Source: Aquabacterium sp.
GTDB taxonomy: Bacteria; Pseudomonadota; Gammaproteobacteria; Burkholderiales; Burkholderiaceae_C
DNA: 64,000 bases
Assembly: GCF_016234775.1 (NCBI RefSeq)
Contig: NZ_JACRAH010000036.1
Span: 62,001 to 126,000 of the forward strand
Reading direction: 5' to 3'
This document shows, one piece after another, positions 1 through 9,377 of the stretch (positions are counted from its first letter, which is position 1; every line of letters starts with the position of its first letter). The translations under genes and the position numbers were made by a program. The notes below the pieces were generated by a model, which searched no databases, was not told the origin of the DNA, and saw only the letters and a program-made list of their open reading frames with translations.

Positions 1-98
1 CGGATCACCTCCCCATCGACGGGCTGCGCCCAAACTGCCAATGCCACGCCCATGCCGAGGAAAAGGCCACCGAGGGTGCGGGCGATATTGCGTTTCAC
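1..98 (-). CDS. Partial exported protein, N-terminal 32 codons only
   Basis: The gene starts at a GTG (98..96) preceded by an AAGGAG ribosome-binding site six bases away, and runs off the left edge. The visible N-terminus has a basic start (MKRN), a hydrophobic core and an alanine-rich VWAQ segment, so it is very likely a Sec signal peptide cleaved near residue 25. The mature protein would begin PVDGEVIR. That beginning resembles small periplasmic copper-binding proteins of the CusF type, but too little is present to assign a function. It is divergent from the PEP-CTERM gene at 309. Confidence 0.6.
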   Translation of the reverse strand, partial: MKRNIARTLGGLFLGMGVALAVWAQPVDGEVI

Positions 99-268
99 GT
101 TTTTGCTCCTTCAAAGGGAATGGCTCCCAAGCATTCAACGGGCCAGGGTGCGCCGTCGTTGACCGCACAAGGGTACCCCCATGAATCGAGGGTTTTCATT
201 TACTTACAGCCTTCAGGGGTGACGCTCTCCTAATATCGCGGCTCACGCTTCGGCGATAACGAATTTTC

Positions 269-294
269 ATGGCGCACAAACGCGCGCCATTTTT
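269..294 (+). promoter_or_regulatory. Stem-loop with T tract in the leader of the PEP-CTERM gene
   Basis: ATGGCGC (269..275) pairs perfectly with GCGCCAT (284..290) and is followed by TTTT. It ends one base before the GGGGAG ribosome-binding site (295..300) of the gene starting at 309. It has the form of a weak intrinsic terminator or attenuator in the 5' leader. The rest of the 210-base divergent intergenic region shows nothing else I recognise. Confidence 0.4.
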
Positions 295-308
295 GGGGAG
301 TCTCCTAT

Positions 309-962
309 ATGACCAAGTCGATTTTCCGCTCGCTCAGCGCCATCGCTGTCGCTGCCAGCCTGGTGACCGTGTCTCCTGCTGCCATGGCCGCCACCAAGGC
401 CGATGTGGCTTTTTCGGCGGACATCATTACCTCCTTCACGATGTTCAACGTGTTTTTCACGGCCTCTGGCTCGGGCACGTACGCCAACAACACGTTCAGC
501 AGCGCCGCGTCGGACGTGGCGGCCGGTGCGACCCAGCTGGTGTGGGATCCCGCCTCGGCATTGACGCTGTCCATCGCTGGCAACGGCGCGATGACCTTTG
601 ATGGCCTGGTGTACGACGCCGGCAAGTCTGCCGTGATCGGTGACGTGCACTTCGTGAACGGCACGACCAAGTTCGACTTCGCCGATGTGTCCGTGTTCTC
701 GGTTGGCCCCCTGACGCCTGCGTTCTCCACCCTGAGCACCGGCGGCACGGTGTCCGGTGATTTTGCGCTGAGCACAACGGGTCTCGGCGGGGTGGCCAAG
801 ACACTGGGGATCACCGTGCCTATTCCAGCCCAGAACGTGGGCAAGCTGACCATGACTTCCACCGCTGCCCCCGCTGTGCCTGAGCCCTCTACCGCCGCTC
901 TGGGCCTGTTGGGCCTGGCTGGCATCGTGACCACGCTGGCTCGTCGCCGCCGCCAAGGCTGA
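309..962 (+). CDS. PEP-CTERM sorting domain-containing exported protein
   Basis: A 217-residue secreted protein. Residues 1–27 form a signal peptide ending AMA. The body (about 28–185) is rich in Ala, Gly, Ser, Thr and Val and has no recognisable enzyme motif. The C-terminus has the tripartite PEP-CTERM signal: VPEP at 190–193, a hydrophobic helix (about 196–209) and a basic RRRR end (212–215). In such bacteria this tail is recognised by exosortase/EpsH and the protein is processed for surface or exopolysaccharide-associated display. The start is supported by GGGGAG eight bases upstream. No exosortase or polysaccharide gene is in the window, so the sorting partner must lie elsewhere. Its own function is unknown. 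Confidence 0.85.
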   Translation: MTKSIFRSLSAIAVAASLVTVSPAAMAATKADVAFSADIITSFTMFNVFFTASGSGTYANNTFSSAASDVAAGATQLVWDPASALTLSIAGNGAMTFDGLVYDAGKSAVIGDVHFVNGTTKFDFADVSVFSVGPLTPAFSTLSTGGTVSGDFALSTTGLGGVAKTLGITVPIPAQNVGKLTMTSTAAPAVPEPSTAALGLLGLAGIVTTLARRRRQG

Positions 963-1105
963 TCCTTTCGCGTTTGGCCGGCCTGCTGGGCTGGCATGAA
1001 TGCGCGCAGCGCCACATGCCGGACAAGTGTCCGCGTGTGGCGTTTCACATTGCGGGCTGTGATGGCTCTTAAAATGCCGCTTCCGTCTTTCGTTACGAGT
1101 TGTCC

Positions 1106-2020
1106 ATGACCGCCACCCACCACCCGCAATCCGACTCCGTTGCCAACATCGCACCTCGTGACAAGGCCGAAATCCTGGCCCAGGCCTTGCCCTACATCCG
1201 CAAGTTCCATGGCAAGACGATTGTGATCAAGTACGGCGGCAACGCCATGACCGATCCCGAACTGCAGGCCGATTTCGCTGAAGACGTGGTGCTGCTCAAG
1301 CTGGTGGGCCTCAATCCCGTGGTGGTGCACGGTGGCGGCCCCCAGATCGACTCGGCGCTCAACAAGATCGGCAAGAAGGGGCAGTTCATCCAGGGCATGC
1401 GTGTCACCGACGAAGAAACCATGGAAGTGGTGGAGTGGGTGCTGGCCGGTGAAGTGCAGCAGGACATCGTGGGCCTGATCAACGCTGCGGGTGGCAAGGC
1501 CGTGGGCCTGACGGGTCGTGACGGCGGGCTGATTCGCGCGCGCAAGCTCAAGCTGCTGGATCTGGAGGATCCCACCAAGGTCCATGACGTGGGCCAGGTG
1601 GGCGAGATCGAATCGATCGACCCCAGCGTGGTCAAGGCTTTGCAGGACGACCAGTTCATCCCCGTCATCAGCCCCATCGGCTTTGGCGTGAAGAACGAGA
1701 GCTACAACATCAACGCCGACCTGGTGGCCTCCAAGCTGGCTCAGGTGCTCAAGGCCGAGAAGCTGATGCTCCTGACGAACATCAAGGGCGTGCTCAACAA
1801 GCAAGGCGAGTTGCTGACCGACCTGACGGCCCGCGACATCGACGATCTGATTGCTGACGGCACCATCAGTGGCGGCATGATCCCCAAGATCGAAGGCGCG
1901 ATTGATGCTGCCAAGAGCGGCGTGCATGCCGTGCACATCGTGGATGGCCGCGTGCCCCACGCCATGCTGCTGGAAATCCTGACGGAATCGGCCTACGGCA
2001 CGATGATCAGATCACATTGA
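1106..2020 (+). CDS. argB: Acetylglutamate kinase
   Basis: Phosphorylates N-acetyl-L-glutamate with ATP, the second step of arginine biosynthesis, in the cytoplasm. The 304-residue protein has the usual family length. KYGGNAM at 42–48 is the N-terminal phosphate-binding lysine/glycine motif and HGGGPQ at 75–80 binds the N-acetylglutamate side. A TTG six bases upstream is in frame, but the ATG at 1106 is the better start. The stop codon overlaps the TTG start of the next gene (TTGA), so translation is probably coupled. The argB–nucleotidase–slmA order is typical of Burkholderiales. Confidence 0.95.
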   Translation: MTATHHPQSDSVANIAPRDKAEILAQALPYIRKFHGKTIVIKYGGNAMTDPELQADFAEDVVLLKLVGLNPVVVHGGGPQIDSALNKIGKKGQFIQGMRVTDEETMEVVEWVLAGEVQQDIVGLINAAGGKAVGLTGRDGGLIRARKLKLLDLEDPTKVHDVGQVGEIESIDPSVVKALQDDQFIPVISPIGFGVKNESYNINADLVASKLAQVLKAEKLMLLTNIKGVLNKQGELLTDLTARDIDDLIADGTISGGMIPKIEGAIDAAKSGVHAVHIVDGRVPHAMLLEILTESAYGTMIRSH

Positions 2021-2721
2021 CTCCTATTTGGCTGTTCGACCTCGACAACACGCTGCACGACGCCAGTCGTGCCGTGTTCTGGCGCCTCAATGGCTCGATG
2101 ACCGACTACATCGAGCAGCATCTGGGCATGCCGCGCGCCGAGGCCGATCAACTGCGCGTTCACTACTGGCGGCGTTACGGGGCCACCTTGCTCGGCCTGG
2201 AGCGCCATCACGGCATCCGCGCCTCGCACTTCCTGGCACAAACCCACGTGCTGCCAGGGTTGGAGGCTCAGCTGCACATGCCGCCAGCTGATCGGGCAGC
2301 GCTCCAGCGCCTGCCCGGGCGCAAGTTTCTGTTGACCAATGCCCCGGCCGAGTACGCCAAGCGGGTGTTGACGGCGCTGGACATGGCCTCGGTGTTCGAG
2401 GGCGTGATCGCCATCGAGGGCATGCGCGTGTTTGGTGACCTGCGTCCCAAGCCTGATGCCCGCATGCTGCGCATCGTCATGGCGCGCTACAAGTTGCCCC
2501 CGTCGCGCTGCATCCTGGTGGAAGACACCGTGGCCAACCTCAAAAGTGCCCGCAAGGTCGGTGTGCGCACGGTGTGGATGCAACACTATTTGCGTCATAA
2601 CCAACACGGACCCGAAGTGGGCATTCGCTTGCATGGCCGCCCAGCAGGTGTGTGTGTCAGAATCAAAAAGCTCAGGGCACTGCACGCTTGGAGATGGCAT
2701 GACACAAGAGGGGCTGACTGA
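2017..2721 (+). CDS. HAD-family pyrimidine 5'-nucleotidase
   Basis: A 234-residue haloacid dehalogenase-superfamily phosphatase of the SDT1-like pyrimidine 5'-nucleotidase type, which dephosphorylates UMP/CMP. Motif I is DLDNT (8–12, nucleophile Asp8), motif II is LTN (about 106–108), the lysine of motif III lies in RPKPD near 145, and motif IV includes Glu169-Asp170 (VEDT). The next in-frame ATG would remove the nucleophile, so the TTG at 2017 that overlaps the argB stop must be the start. Its 3' end overlaps slmA by 23 bases. The substrate is inferred from family resemblance. Confidence 0.85.
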   Translation: MTPIWLFDLDNTLHDASRAVFWRLNGSMTDYIEQHLGMPRAEADQLRVHYWRRYGATLLGLERHHGIRASHFLAQTHVLPGLEAQLHMPPADRAALQRLPGRKFLLTNAPAEYAKRVLTALDMASVFEGVIAIEGMRVFGDLRPKPDARMLRIVMARYKLPPSRCILVEDTVANLKSARKVGVRTVWMQHYLRHNQHGPEVGIRLHGRPAGVCVRIKKLRALHAWRWHDTRGAD

Positions 2722-3352
2722 AGAAAGCCAGGTGGCATCTGCGGATGCACCTGCCGCTGTGGCGCCTGTGCGCAAGCGGCCCAAACCGGGCGAGCGCCGC
2801 GTACAGATCCTGCAGGCCCTGGCCACCATGCTGGAGCAACCCGGTGCCGATCGCATCACCACCGCCGCCCTGGCCGCCCACCTGTCAGTGAGCGAAGCCG
2901 CGCTGTATCGCCATTTCGCCAGCAAGGCTCAGATGTTCGAAGGCCTGATCGAGTTCATCGAGCAGTCGCTGTTCACCCTGGCCAATCAGATCATGGAGCG
3001 CGAGGCCGACCCGGCTGTGCAGATCCAGCGCATCCTGGCCATGGCCTTGCAGTTCGCCGAAAAGAACCCGGGCATGACACGCGTCATGGTGGGAGATGCC
3101 TTGGTGTTCGAGCACGAGCGCCTGTCTGCGCGCATGAACCAGTGCCTGGATCGCCTGGAGTCCTTGTTGAGACAGTCCTACAAAGCTTTGGCTGAGGCGC
3201 GTGGTTCGCAGCAGCCTACGGTGGATGCGCAAGCTGGTGCCTCACTGGCCATCAGCTTCTTGTTGGGCCGATTGCATCGCTTCGCGCGCAGCGGTTTCAA
3301 GCGCCTGCCCACCGAACACCTTTCGGCTTGTGTGTTGACCTTGTTGAGGTAA
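2699..3352 (+). CDS. slmA: Nucleoid occlusion factor SlmA (TetR fold)
   Basis: A 217-residue TetR-like DNA-binding protein. SlmA binds sites across the chromosome and inhibits FtsZ assembly over the nucleoid. A basic stretch with GERR (about 25–35) precedes the helix-turn-helix (about 53–78, TTAALAAHLSVSEAALYRHF). The C-terminal half is the all-helical dimerisation domain. The ATG at 2699 is chosen because a GGAG lies five bases upstream and the SlmA-like sequence begins soon after. Longer in-frame versions would only read through the upstream gene. It overlaps the nucleotidase gene by 23 bases. The SlmA assignment rests on the overall sequence and the conserved neighbourhood. Confidence 0.88.
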   Translation: MTQEGLTEESQVASADAPAAVAPVRKRPKPGERRVQILQALATMLEQPGADRITTAALAAHLSVSEAALYRHFASKAQMFEGLIEFIEQSLFTLANQIMEREADPAVQIQRILAMALQFAEKNPGMTRVMVGDALVFEHERLSARMNQCLDRLESLLRQSYKALAEARGSQQPTVDAQAGASLAISFLLGRLHRFARSGFKRLPTEHLSACVLTLLR

Positions 3353-3386
3353 GGCAAGGCAAGCGGCCAGGCCCTAAACTCCGGGC

Positions 3387-4289
3387 ATGAGCACGCCCGA
3401 TGTCACCAACCTGATCGCCCGCGCCGAGATGCTGGTCAAGCGTCTTGATGCCCTCCTGCCTTCGCCACACCATGCGCCGGTCACCGAACCGGACTGGTCG
3501 CTGTCGGTCGCGTTTCGCTACCGCAAGCGCAGCTCGACCGCCTGGGCCACGGGCTGGCTGGAGCCGGTGCGCCATGTGGCGGTCATCCGCTATGAAGACC
3601 TCCAAGAGGTCGATACGCAAAAAGGGCGCTTTGCGCGCAACCTGGCGCAGTTCGTGGCGGGCAAGCCTGCCAACAACGTGCTGCTTTCCGGCGCGCGTGG
3701 CACAGGCAAGTCATCATTGGTGAAGGCGGGCTTGCAGGCGCATGCGGCGCATGGTCTGCGTCTGATCGAGGTGGACAAGGCCGACATGATCGACCTGCCT
3801 GATCTGATCGAGATGGTCAGCGGTCGGCCCGAGCGCTTCATCATCTTCTGTGATGACCTCAGCTTCGATGATGGCGAGCCAGGCTACAAGGCCCTCAAGT
3901 CGATTCTGGATGGCACCGTCTCGGCCAGCGGCGACAACGTGATGATCATCGCCACGTCCAACCGCCGTCATCTCTTGCCCGAGTACCAGTCGGACAACAA
4001 GACCTACAAGCACGCGGCCGATGGCGAGTTGCATCCGGGCGAGGTGGTGGAAGAGAAAATCTCGTTGTCCGAACGCTTCGGGCTGTGGATCAGCTTCTAC
4101 CCGTTCACGCAGGATGAATACCTGGCCATCGTCGCGCAGTGGCTGTCGCACTTTGGTGTGCCCGCCTCATCGCTGGATGCCGCCCGGCCCGAAGCCCTGG
4201 TCTGGGCCATCGAACGTGGTTCCCGCTCCGGCCGCGTGGCATATCAATTTGCACGCGACTTTGCCGGCCGCGATCACACGGGTGCTTGA
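3387..4289 (+). CDS. DUF815-family P-loop ATPase
   Basis: A 300-residue AAA-like ATPase of the DUF815 family (formerly linked to YPF/ATPase of unknown role). GARGTGKS at 102–109 is the Walker A loop. FIIFCDD (151–157) is Walker B. An ATSNRRHL segment follows that resembles sensor 1, and the C-terminal part contains an SLSERFG motif typical of the family. The cellular role is not known. It is followed after six bases by a MutT-like Nudix gene and the two are probably cotranscribed, as is common in betaproteobacteria. Confidence 0.85.
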   Translation: MSTPDVTNLIARAEMLVKRLDALLPSPHHAPVTEPDWSLSVAFRYRKRSSTAWATGWLEPVRHVAVIRYEDLQEVDTQKGRFARNLAQFVAGKPANNVLLSGARGTGKSSLVKAGLQAHAAHGLRLIEVDKADMIDLPDLIEMVSGRPERFIIFCDDLSFDDGEPGYKALKSILDGTVSASGDNVMIIATSNRRHLLPEYQSDNKTYKHAADGELHPGEVVEEKISLSERFGLWISFYPFTQDEYLAIVAQWLSHFGVPASSLDAARPEALVWAIERGSRSGRVAYQFARDFAGRDHTGA

Positions 4290-4295
4290 ATCGAC

Positions 4296-4793
4296 ATGGC
4301 TGAACACAAGACCGAACGCAAGTCCTATCACGTGATGGACGCTACTGACCGCACGCCGGTTGAAGTCGCCGTGGGCGTGCTCATCGAGCGTGATGCACAG
4401 GGCCGGGAAGGGCGCTTCCTGCTGACCTCACGGCCGCAAGGTAAGGTGTATGCGGGCTACTGGGAGTTCCCGGGGGGCAAGCTGGAGGCCGGTGAAACGG
4501 TCGAGCAGGCCTTGCGCCGCGAGCTGCATGAAGAGATCGGCATCACCATTGGTGAGGCCCACCCCTGGCAAGTCGAGATCATGGACTACCCCCACGCCCG
4601 CGTGCGCCTGCACTTTTGCAAGGTCTACCAGTGGGCGGGTGAGTTCGAAATGCGCGAAGGCCAGCACATGGCCTGGCAGACCTTGCCGGTTGACGTGGTG
4701 CCTGTGCTGCCGGGCACCATCCCTGTGCTGCAATGGCTGGCCTCAGAGCGCGGCCATGCAGGCCTGACGCATCAGGACGCGCTGGCCGATTGA
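4296..4793 (+). CDS. mutT: Nudix hydrolase, 8-oxo-dGTP diphosphatase (MutT-like)
   Basis: Hydrolyses oxidised nucleotides such as 8-oxo-dGTP to monophosphates, keeping them out of DNA. The 165-residue protein contains a complete Nudix box from Gly61 to Ile83 (GKLEAGETVEQALRRELHEE core, matching G-x5-E-x7-REU-x-EE-x-GU). VEVAVGVLI near 22–30 and YWEFPGG just before the box match MutT. The N-terminus is about 15 residues longer than E. coli MutT. A start at Met14 is possible because neither site has a strong ribosome-binding site. Substrate is inferred from similarity to MutT. Confidence 0.85.
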   Translation: MAEHKTERKSYHVMDATDRTPVEVAVGVLIERDAQGREGRFLLTSRPQGKVYAGYWEFPGGKLEAGETVEQALRRELHEEIGITIGEAHPWQVEIMDYPHARVRLHFCKVYQWAGEFEMREGQHMAWQTLPVDVVPVLPGTIPVLQWLASERGHAGLTHQDALAD

Positions 4794-4812
4794 GCCGACT
4801 GAGGCCCTGACC

Positions 4813-5025
4813 TTATTGCGAGGCCGCGCTGGCTGCCTCGGAGGCAGCAGGTGCGGCCGATGCAGGCGCAGAGGCAGGCGAAGATGCCGGTGCCACTTCA
4901 GCAGCAGGCTCGCTGATCTCGATGCCATGCTTTTCGCCACTCATGTCGACATCGGCGCCACCCTTCATCAAGAGGTACACGGCGAGCACCGCAAAAATAG
5001 CAAAACCCACGAGCAACTTCCACAT
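4813..5025 (-). CDS. Small single-pass membrane protein, hypothetical
   Basis: A 70-residue protein. Residues 3–20 form one transmembrane helix (LLVGFAIFAVLAVYLLM). A short polar stretch with the GEKHGIEI motif follows, then a tail of about 30 residues made almost only of Ala, Ser, Pro and Glu. AAAGGAGA lies at good distance before the ATG. Similar short membrane proteins occur next to mutT in related genomes. Function is unknown. It is convergent with mutT. Confidence 0.7.
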   Translation of the reverse strand: MWKLLVGFAIFAVLAVYLLMKGGADVDMSGEKHGIEISEPAAEVAPASSPASAPASAAPAASEAASAASQ

Positions 5026-5202
5026 GCTTGATCTCCTTTGATCTGACCAATTCAGCGCGACGCATTCTGCGCCTTTAGTGTCGCAGATCCGGGTGGTGGA
5101 ATCCCCCGCTTGCCGATTCCGTGCTTCTTTGACGAAGCCTGCATGCGGTATCCTGCCCCGCGTGAACTGATCAACATGAACCGACCGAGAGAGACTTCAC
5201 GC

Positions 5203-6081
5203 ATGAGCTACAACACCCTGAGCTATGCCGTTGGTGACGACGGCGTGCTGCTGCTGACCCTCAACCGCCCCGAGCAACTCAACTCGTTCACGGTCGAGAT
5301 GGCCAATGAACTGGTGCATGCCTTTGACACGGCCAGTGACGATGACGCCGTGCGCGCCATCGTGGTGACCGGTGCGGGCAAGGCCTTCTGTGCCGGCATG
5401 GACCTGAGCGTGCCTGGCAACGTGTTCGGCCTGGATGAGGCCCAGCAGCCCACTGTGCAGGACATGCACGAACGCCTCGATGATCCTGCAATTTTCAATG
5501 GTGTGCGCGACACCGGCGGCCGCGTGGTGCTGTCCATCTTCAATTGCAAGAAGCCTGTGATCGGTGCCATCAACGGCGCTGCGGTGGGTATTGGCGCCAC
5601 CATGACCCTGCCCATGGACATCCGCATCGCGTCCGAGAAGGCGCGCATCGGTTTCGTGTTCGGGCGCATCGGCATCGTGCCCGAGGCCTGCTCCAGCTGG
5701 TTCTTGCCTCGCATCGTGGGCATCTCGCAAGCGCTGGAGTGGACCTACATGGCCGACATCTTTGATGGTCATGAAGCGCAACGCGGCGGCCTGGTCAAGG
5801 CCGTGGTGCCGCCGGAGCAGCTACTGGAAGAAGCCATGAAGATCGCGCGTCGCATTGCCACCGAGCGCTCGGCTGTGGGCATCGCTTTGACGCGTCAGAT
5901 GATGTACCGCAACTCGGCACAGCCTCATCCGCTGGCCGCGCACCAGGTGGATTCGCTGGCCATGTTCTACACGAGCATCGGCGATGGCAAGGAGGGCGTG
6001 GCGGCCTTCCTGGAGAAGCGTCCTGCTGACTTCAAGAGCAAGACCTCGGAGATGCCACCGTTTTATCCCTGGTGGGAGTGA
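5203..6081 (+). CDS. Crotonase-family enoyl-CoA hydratase/isomerase
   Basis: A 292-residue crotonase-fold protein, probably hydrating or isomerising an enoyl-CoA. AFCAGMDL (61–68) and GAAVGIGATM (125–134) form the oxyanion-hole loops. Glu161 in IVPEACSSWF is at the usual position of a catalytic glutamate. The protein is about 30 residues longer than a minimal hydratase and carries an insert around 75–105. The ATG at 5203 is chosen because the crotonase N-terminal strand begins at once. In-frame starts up to 31 codons upstream have no conserved sequence. The exact substrate cannot be told. Confidence 0.85.
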   Translation: MSYNTLSYAVGDDGVLLLTLNRPEQLNSFTVEMANELVHAFDTASDDDAVRAIVVTGAGKAFCAGMDLSVPGNVFGLDEAQQPTVQDMHERLDDPAIFNGVRDTGGRVVLSIFNCKKPVIGAINGAAVGIGATMTLPMDIRIASEKARIGFVFGRIGIVPEACSSWFLPRIVGISQALEWTYMADIFDGHEAQRGGLVKAVVPPEQLLEEAMKIARRIATERSAVGIALTRQMMYRNSAQPHPLAAHQVDSLAMFYTSIGDGKEGVAAFLEKRPADFKSKTSEMPPFYPWWE

Positions 6082-6116
6082 ACACAAGGGCATGCACACA
6101 GCGACATGAACAAAAA

Positions 6117-6140
6117 AAAGCCCGGCAGGTGCCGGGCTTT
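6117..6140 (-). terminator. Intrinsic terminator, bidirectional
   Basis: AAAGCCCGGC (6117..6126) pairs with GCCGGGCTTT (6131..6140) around an AGGT loop. On the minus strand the hairpin is followed by eight T residues, so it best ends the SWIB gene transcript. It may also end the crotonase transcript from the other side. Confidence 0.85.
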
Positions 6141-6208
6141 GCGCATTGAGCGTGCTGTGTGGTCTGCGGCTTCGCCCTCGTCAGGTGGAAGCCGCAACCC
6201 CGCAAGAA

Positions 6209-6544
6209 TCAGGACAGTTGGTCGCTGATCAGCTTGGTCAACTCGAACATCGTGACCTGGGGCTTCTTGAAGATGACCTTCAGCTTGTCATCTGCATTGA
6301 TGTTGCGCTTGTTGGCAGCATCTTGCAGATTGTGCTTCTTGATGTACTCCCACACCTTCTTGGTGACTTCCGTGCGTGGCAGTGGTGCAGCGCCGATGAC
6401 GGCAGCCAATGCGGCGCTAGGGGTCAGAGGTTTCAGGAAAGCGGCGTTAGGCGCGCGCTTGACGGCGGCCTTCTTGGCAGCAGGTGCTGCAGCTTTCTTG
6501 GCGGGAGCGGCCTTTTTGGCCGGGGCTTTCTTCGCAGTTGCCAT
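6209..6544 (-). CDS. SWIB/MDM2-domain protein with Lys/Ala-rich tail
   Basis: A 111-residue basic protein. Residues 1–30 are repeats of Lys, Ala and Pro (AKKAPAKKAAPAKK type), like histone H1/HU-type tails of beta- and gammaproteobacteria. Residues 36–110 are a SWIB domain, with LAAVIGAAPLPRTEVTKKVW and KLKVIF segments. SWIB domains in eukaryotes belong to chromatin-remodelling complexes. In bacteria they occur in small proteins and at topoisomerase ends, with a presumed nucleoid role that is not proven. An intrinsic terminator lies about 70 bases beyond its stop. Confidence 0.88.
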   Translation of the reverse strand: MATAKKAPAKKAAPAKKAAAPAAKKAAVKRAPNAAFLKPLTPSAALAAVIGAAPLPRTEVTKKVWEYIKKHNLQDAANKRNINADDKLKVIFKKPQVTMFELTKLISDQLS

Positions 6545-6886
6545 GTGAATTCACTCCATCAAAGGTCAGATCTGATGCGGCCTTGGGCGTTTGCTGTATG
6601 CGCAGACGTTCCTCTCAGGCTTTGCGTTGCGATGGTAATGCGCTTTACCAGGGAAAAATAGCCTCTACCCCCCTTTGTGGCCCTCGAACATCAAGATTTT
6701 TTGCGCTGACGCAGATCGTGCACCGCCTTGGCGCGGGTTTGGGGCGTGGGATGGGCCGCGACAGGCTGTTTGACCTTCTCTGGCGCGCTTCCTGCCTTTG
6801 TGTCGCGAACTATCGCCTGCTGCCCCTGCAGACTTGCGGCATTTGGTGTTCAATGCAGGCTTTTCGTCGATTCGATGGAGTACGCG
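6545..6886. other. Intergenic region between divergent SWIB and OYE genes
   Basis: A 342-base spacer that must carry both promoters. I see a GGAG (6877..6880) for the oxidoreductase but no clear sigma-70 promoter pair, operator or convincing small ORF. Confidence 0.5.
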
Positions 6887-8149
<1,263 letters not shown>

Positions 8150-8162
8150 GCGCTCGGCGCCC

Positions 8163-8182
8163 CGGCCTTAACCGGCCGTTTT
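8163..8182 (+). terminator. Short intrinsic terminator between convergent genes
   Basis: CGGCC (8163..8167) and GGCCG (8174..8178) form a stem followed by TTTT. It lies 14 bases after the oxidoreductase stop and overlaps the 3' end of the converging terC gene. The stem is only five base pairs, so confidence is moderate. Confidence 0.4.
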
Positions 8183-9136
8183 GCTGGGGCCAATGGCTGG
8201 CGCGGTTTTCACGCTCCAGATCATGGTCACGGCCAGGATGCCGATCACCACACCCAGTGAGGCCAGCACGGGGATCTTCACGATGTCGATCAGCATCATC
8301 TTGGTGCCGATGAACACCAGGATCACGGCCAGGCCATAGCTCAGCAGGTGGAACTTGGCTGCCATCGCTGCCAGCAGGAAGTACATGGCGCGCAGCCCCA
8401 GGATGGCGAAGATGTTCGAGGTCAGCACGATGAAGGGGTCGGACGTGATGGCGTAGATGGCAGGGATCGAGTCCACCGCGAAGATCACGTCCGTGAAGCC
8501 CACCAGGGCCACCACCAGCAGCAAAGGCGTGGCGATGCGCACGCCGCTCTGAACCGTCCAGAAGTTCTCGCCGTCGAAATGCTTGCTCACGGGCAACAGG
8601 CGGCGCAGCACCTTGAGCGCGGGATTGTCTTCGAGGTTGGGTTCCTTGTCTGCGGCCCACCACATCTTGATGCCGGTCAGCAGCAGGAAGGCGCCGAACA
8701 CGTACAGCACCCAGTGGAACTGACTGATCAGCCAACCGCCCACGAGGATCATGACGGTGCGCAACACGATGGCACCGATGATGCCGATCATGAGCACGCG
8801 CTTCTGATAGGCAGGGGGTACCGCGAAGTAGGTGAAGATCATCAGGAAGACAAAGATGTTGTCTACCGCCAATGATTTTTCGATCAGGTAGCCGGTGAGG
8901 AACTCCAGTGCCTTCGCATTGGCGATGGCGGATCCTTGGTCCTGCATGAAGGCCCACCAGAGCAAGACATTGAACGCCATGCTGAGCGCCACCCAGATGG
9001 CCGACCAGCGCATGGCCTCAGGGACGGACACTTCGTGTGAGCCTTGCTTTTTGAGGACGACGAAGTCCACGAACAAGGCGGCCAGTACGAACAAGATAAA
9101 AACGATCCAGAGCCACAATGGCGCCAGGGTTTGCAT
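8168..9136 (-). CDS. TerC/Alx-family membrane protein
   Basis: A 322-residue integral membrane protein with about nine predicted helices. It belongs to the TerC/Alx/YkoY family, linked to manganese export and metalation of exported proteins. The acidic motifs typical of the family are visible: SLAVDNIFVF (around residue 85–95) and FTDVIFAVDSIPA (around 215–225). These Asp residues probably coordinate metal in the membrane. GGAGA lies upstream of the ATG. The 5' leader looks like a manganese-sensing yybP-ykoY riboswitch, which supports a manganese role. Tellurite resistance is not implied. Confidence 0.88.
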   Translation of the reverse strand: MQTLAPLWLWIVFILFVLAALFVDFVVLKKQGSHEVSVPEAMRWSAIWVALSMAFNVLLWWAFMQDQGSAIANAKALEFLTGYLIEKSLAVDNIFVFLMIFTYFAVPPAYQKRVLMIGIIGAIVLRTVMILVGGWLISQFHWVLYVFGAFLLLTGIKMWWAADKEPNLEDNPALKVLRRLLPVSKHFDGENFWTVQSGVRIATPLLLVVALVGFTDVIFAVDSIPAIYAITSDPFIVLTSNIFAILGLRAMYFLLAAMAAKFHLLSYGLAVILVFIGTKMMLIDIVKIPVLASLGVVIGILAVTMIWSVKTAPAIGPSKTAG

Positions 9137-9189
9137 GATGGTTCTCCAACAGGAACAAACATGGCGAAGCCGACATGGCCTCGCGCCTC

Positions 9190-9318
9190 AAGCGCCGAAA
9201 AATCTTGCTGAACAGACGGGCGTCTGTCTGTGAAACCCGGACGACCAGCATTGCACTGACCTTCGTGTTGACGGGCGACACGGTCAACCTTGCGGTTGAC
9301 TGGCTACTCCTCTTTCGG
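9190..9318 (-). promoter_or_regulatory. yybP-ykoY-like manganese riboswitch in the terC leader
   Basis: Read on the minus strand, the leader holds AGGAGTAGCC (complement of 9302..9311), close to the GGGGAGUAG hallmark of yybP-ykoY. A hairpin follows, GTCAACC-GCAA-GGTTGAC (9283..9300). Next is GTGTCGCCCGTCAACAC (9265..9281), which contains the conserved CGTCAACACG element (9264..9273). A second hairpin, ACAGACgggcGTCTGT read on the plus strand, lies near 9212..9227. The position, about 55–180 bases before an Alx/TerC-type gene, is where this Mn2+ riboswitch is usually found. No covariance search was possible. Confidence 0.65.
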
Positions 9319-9377
9319 ACAAACCATTCTAGCCTTGGAGGTCGTTATCCCCATCGGATGAGGGGATTTTGGCAGGG

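Noticed and set aside
305-1960. Long minus-strand open frame opposite the PEP-CTERM and argB genes
   Set aside because: It lies wholly antisense to two clear genes, is rich in His and Gln from reversed GC-rich codons, and has no domain or ribosome-binding site. Many similar long frames elsewhere were dropped for the same reason.
8168-9136. Tellurite resistance as the role of the TerC-family gene
   Set aside because: No other ter genes are present, and the manganese-type leader points to metal homeostasis instead.
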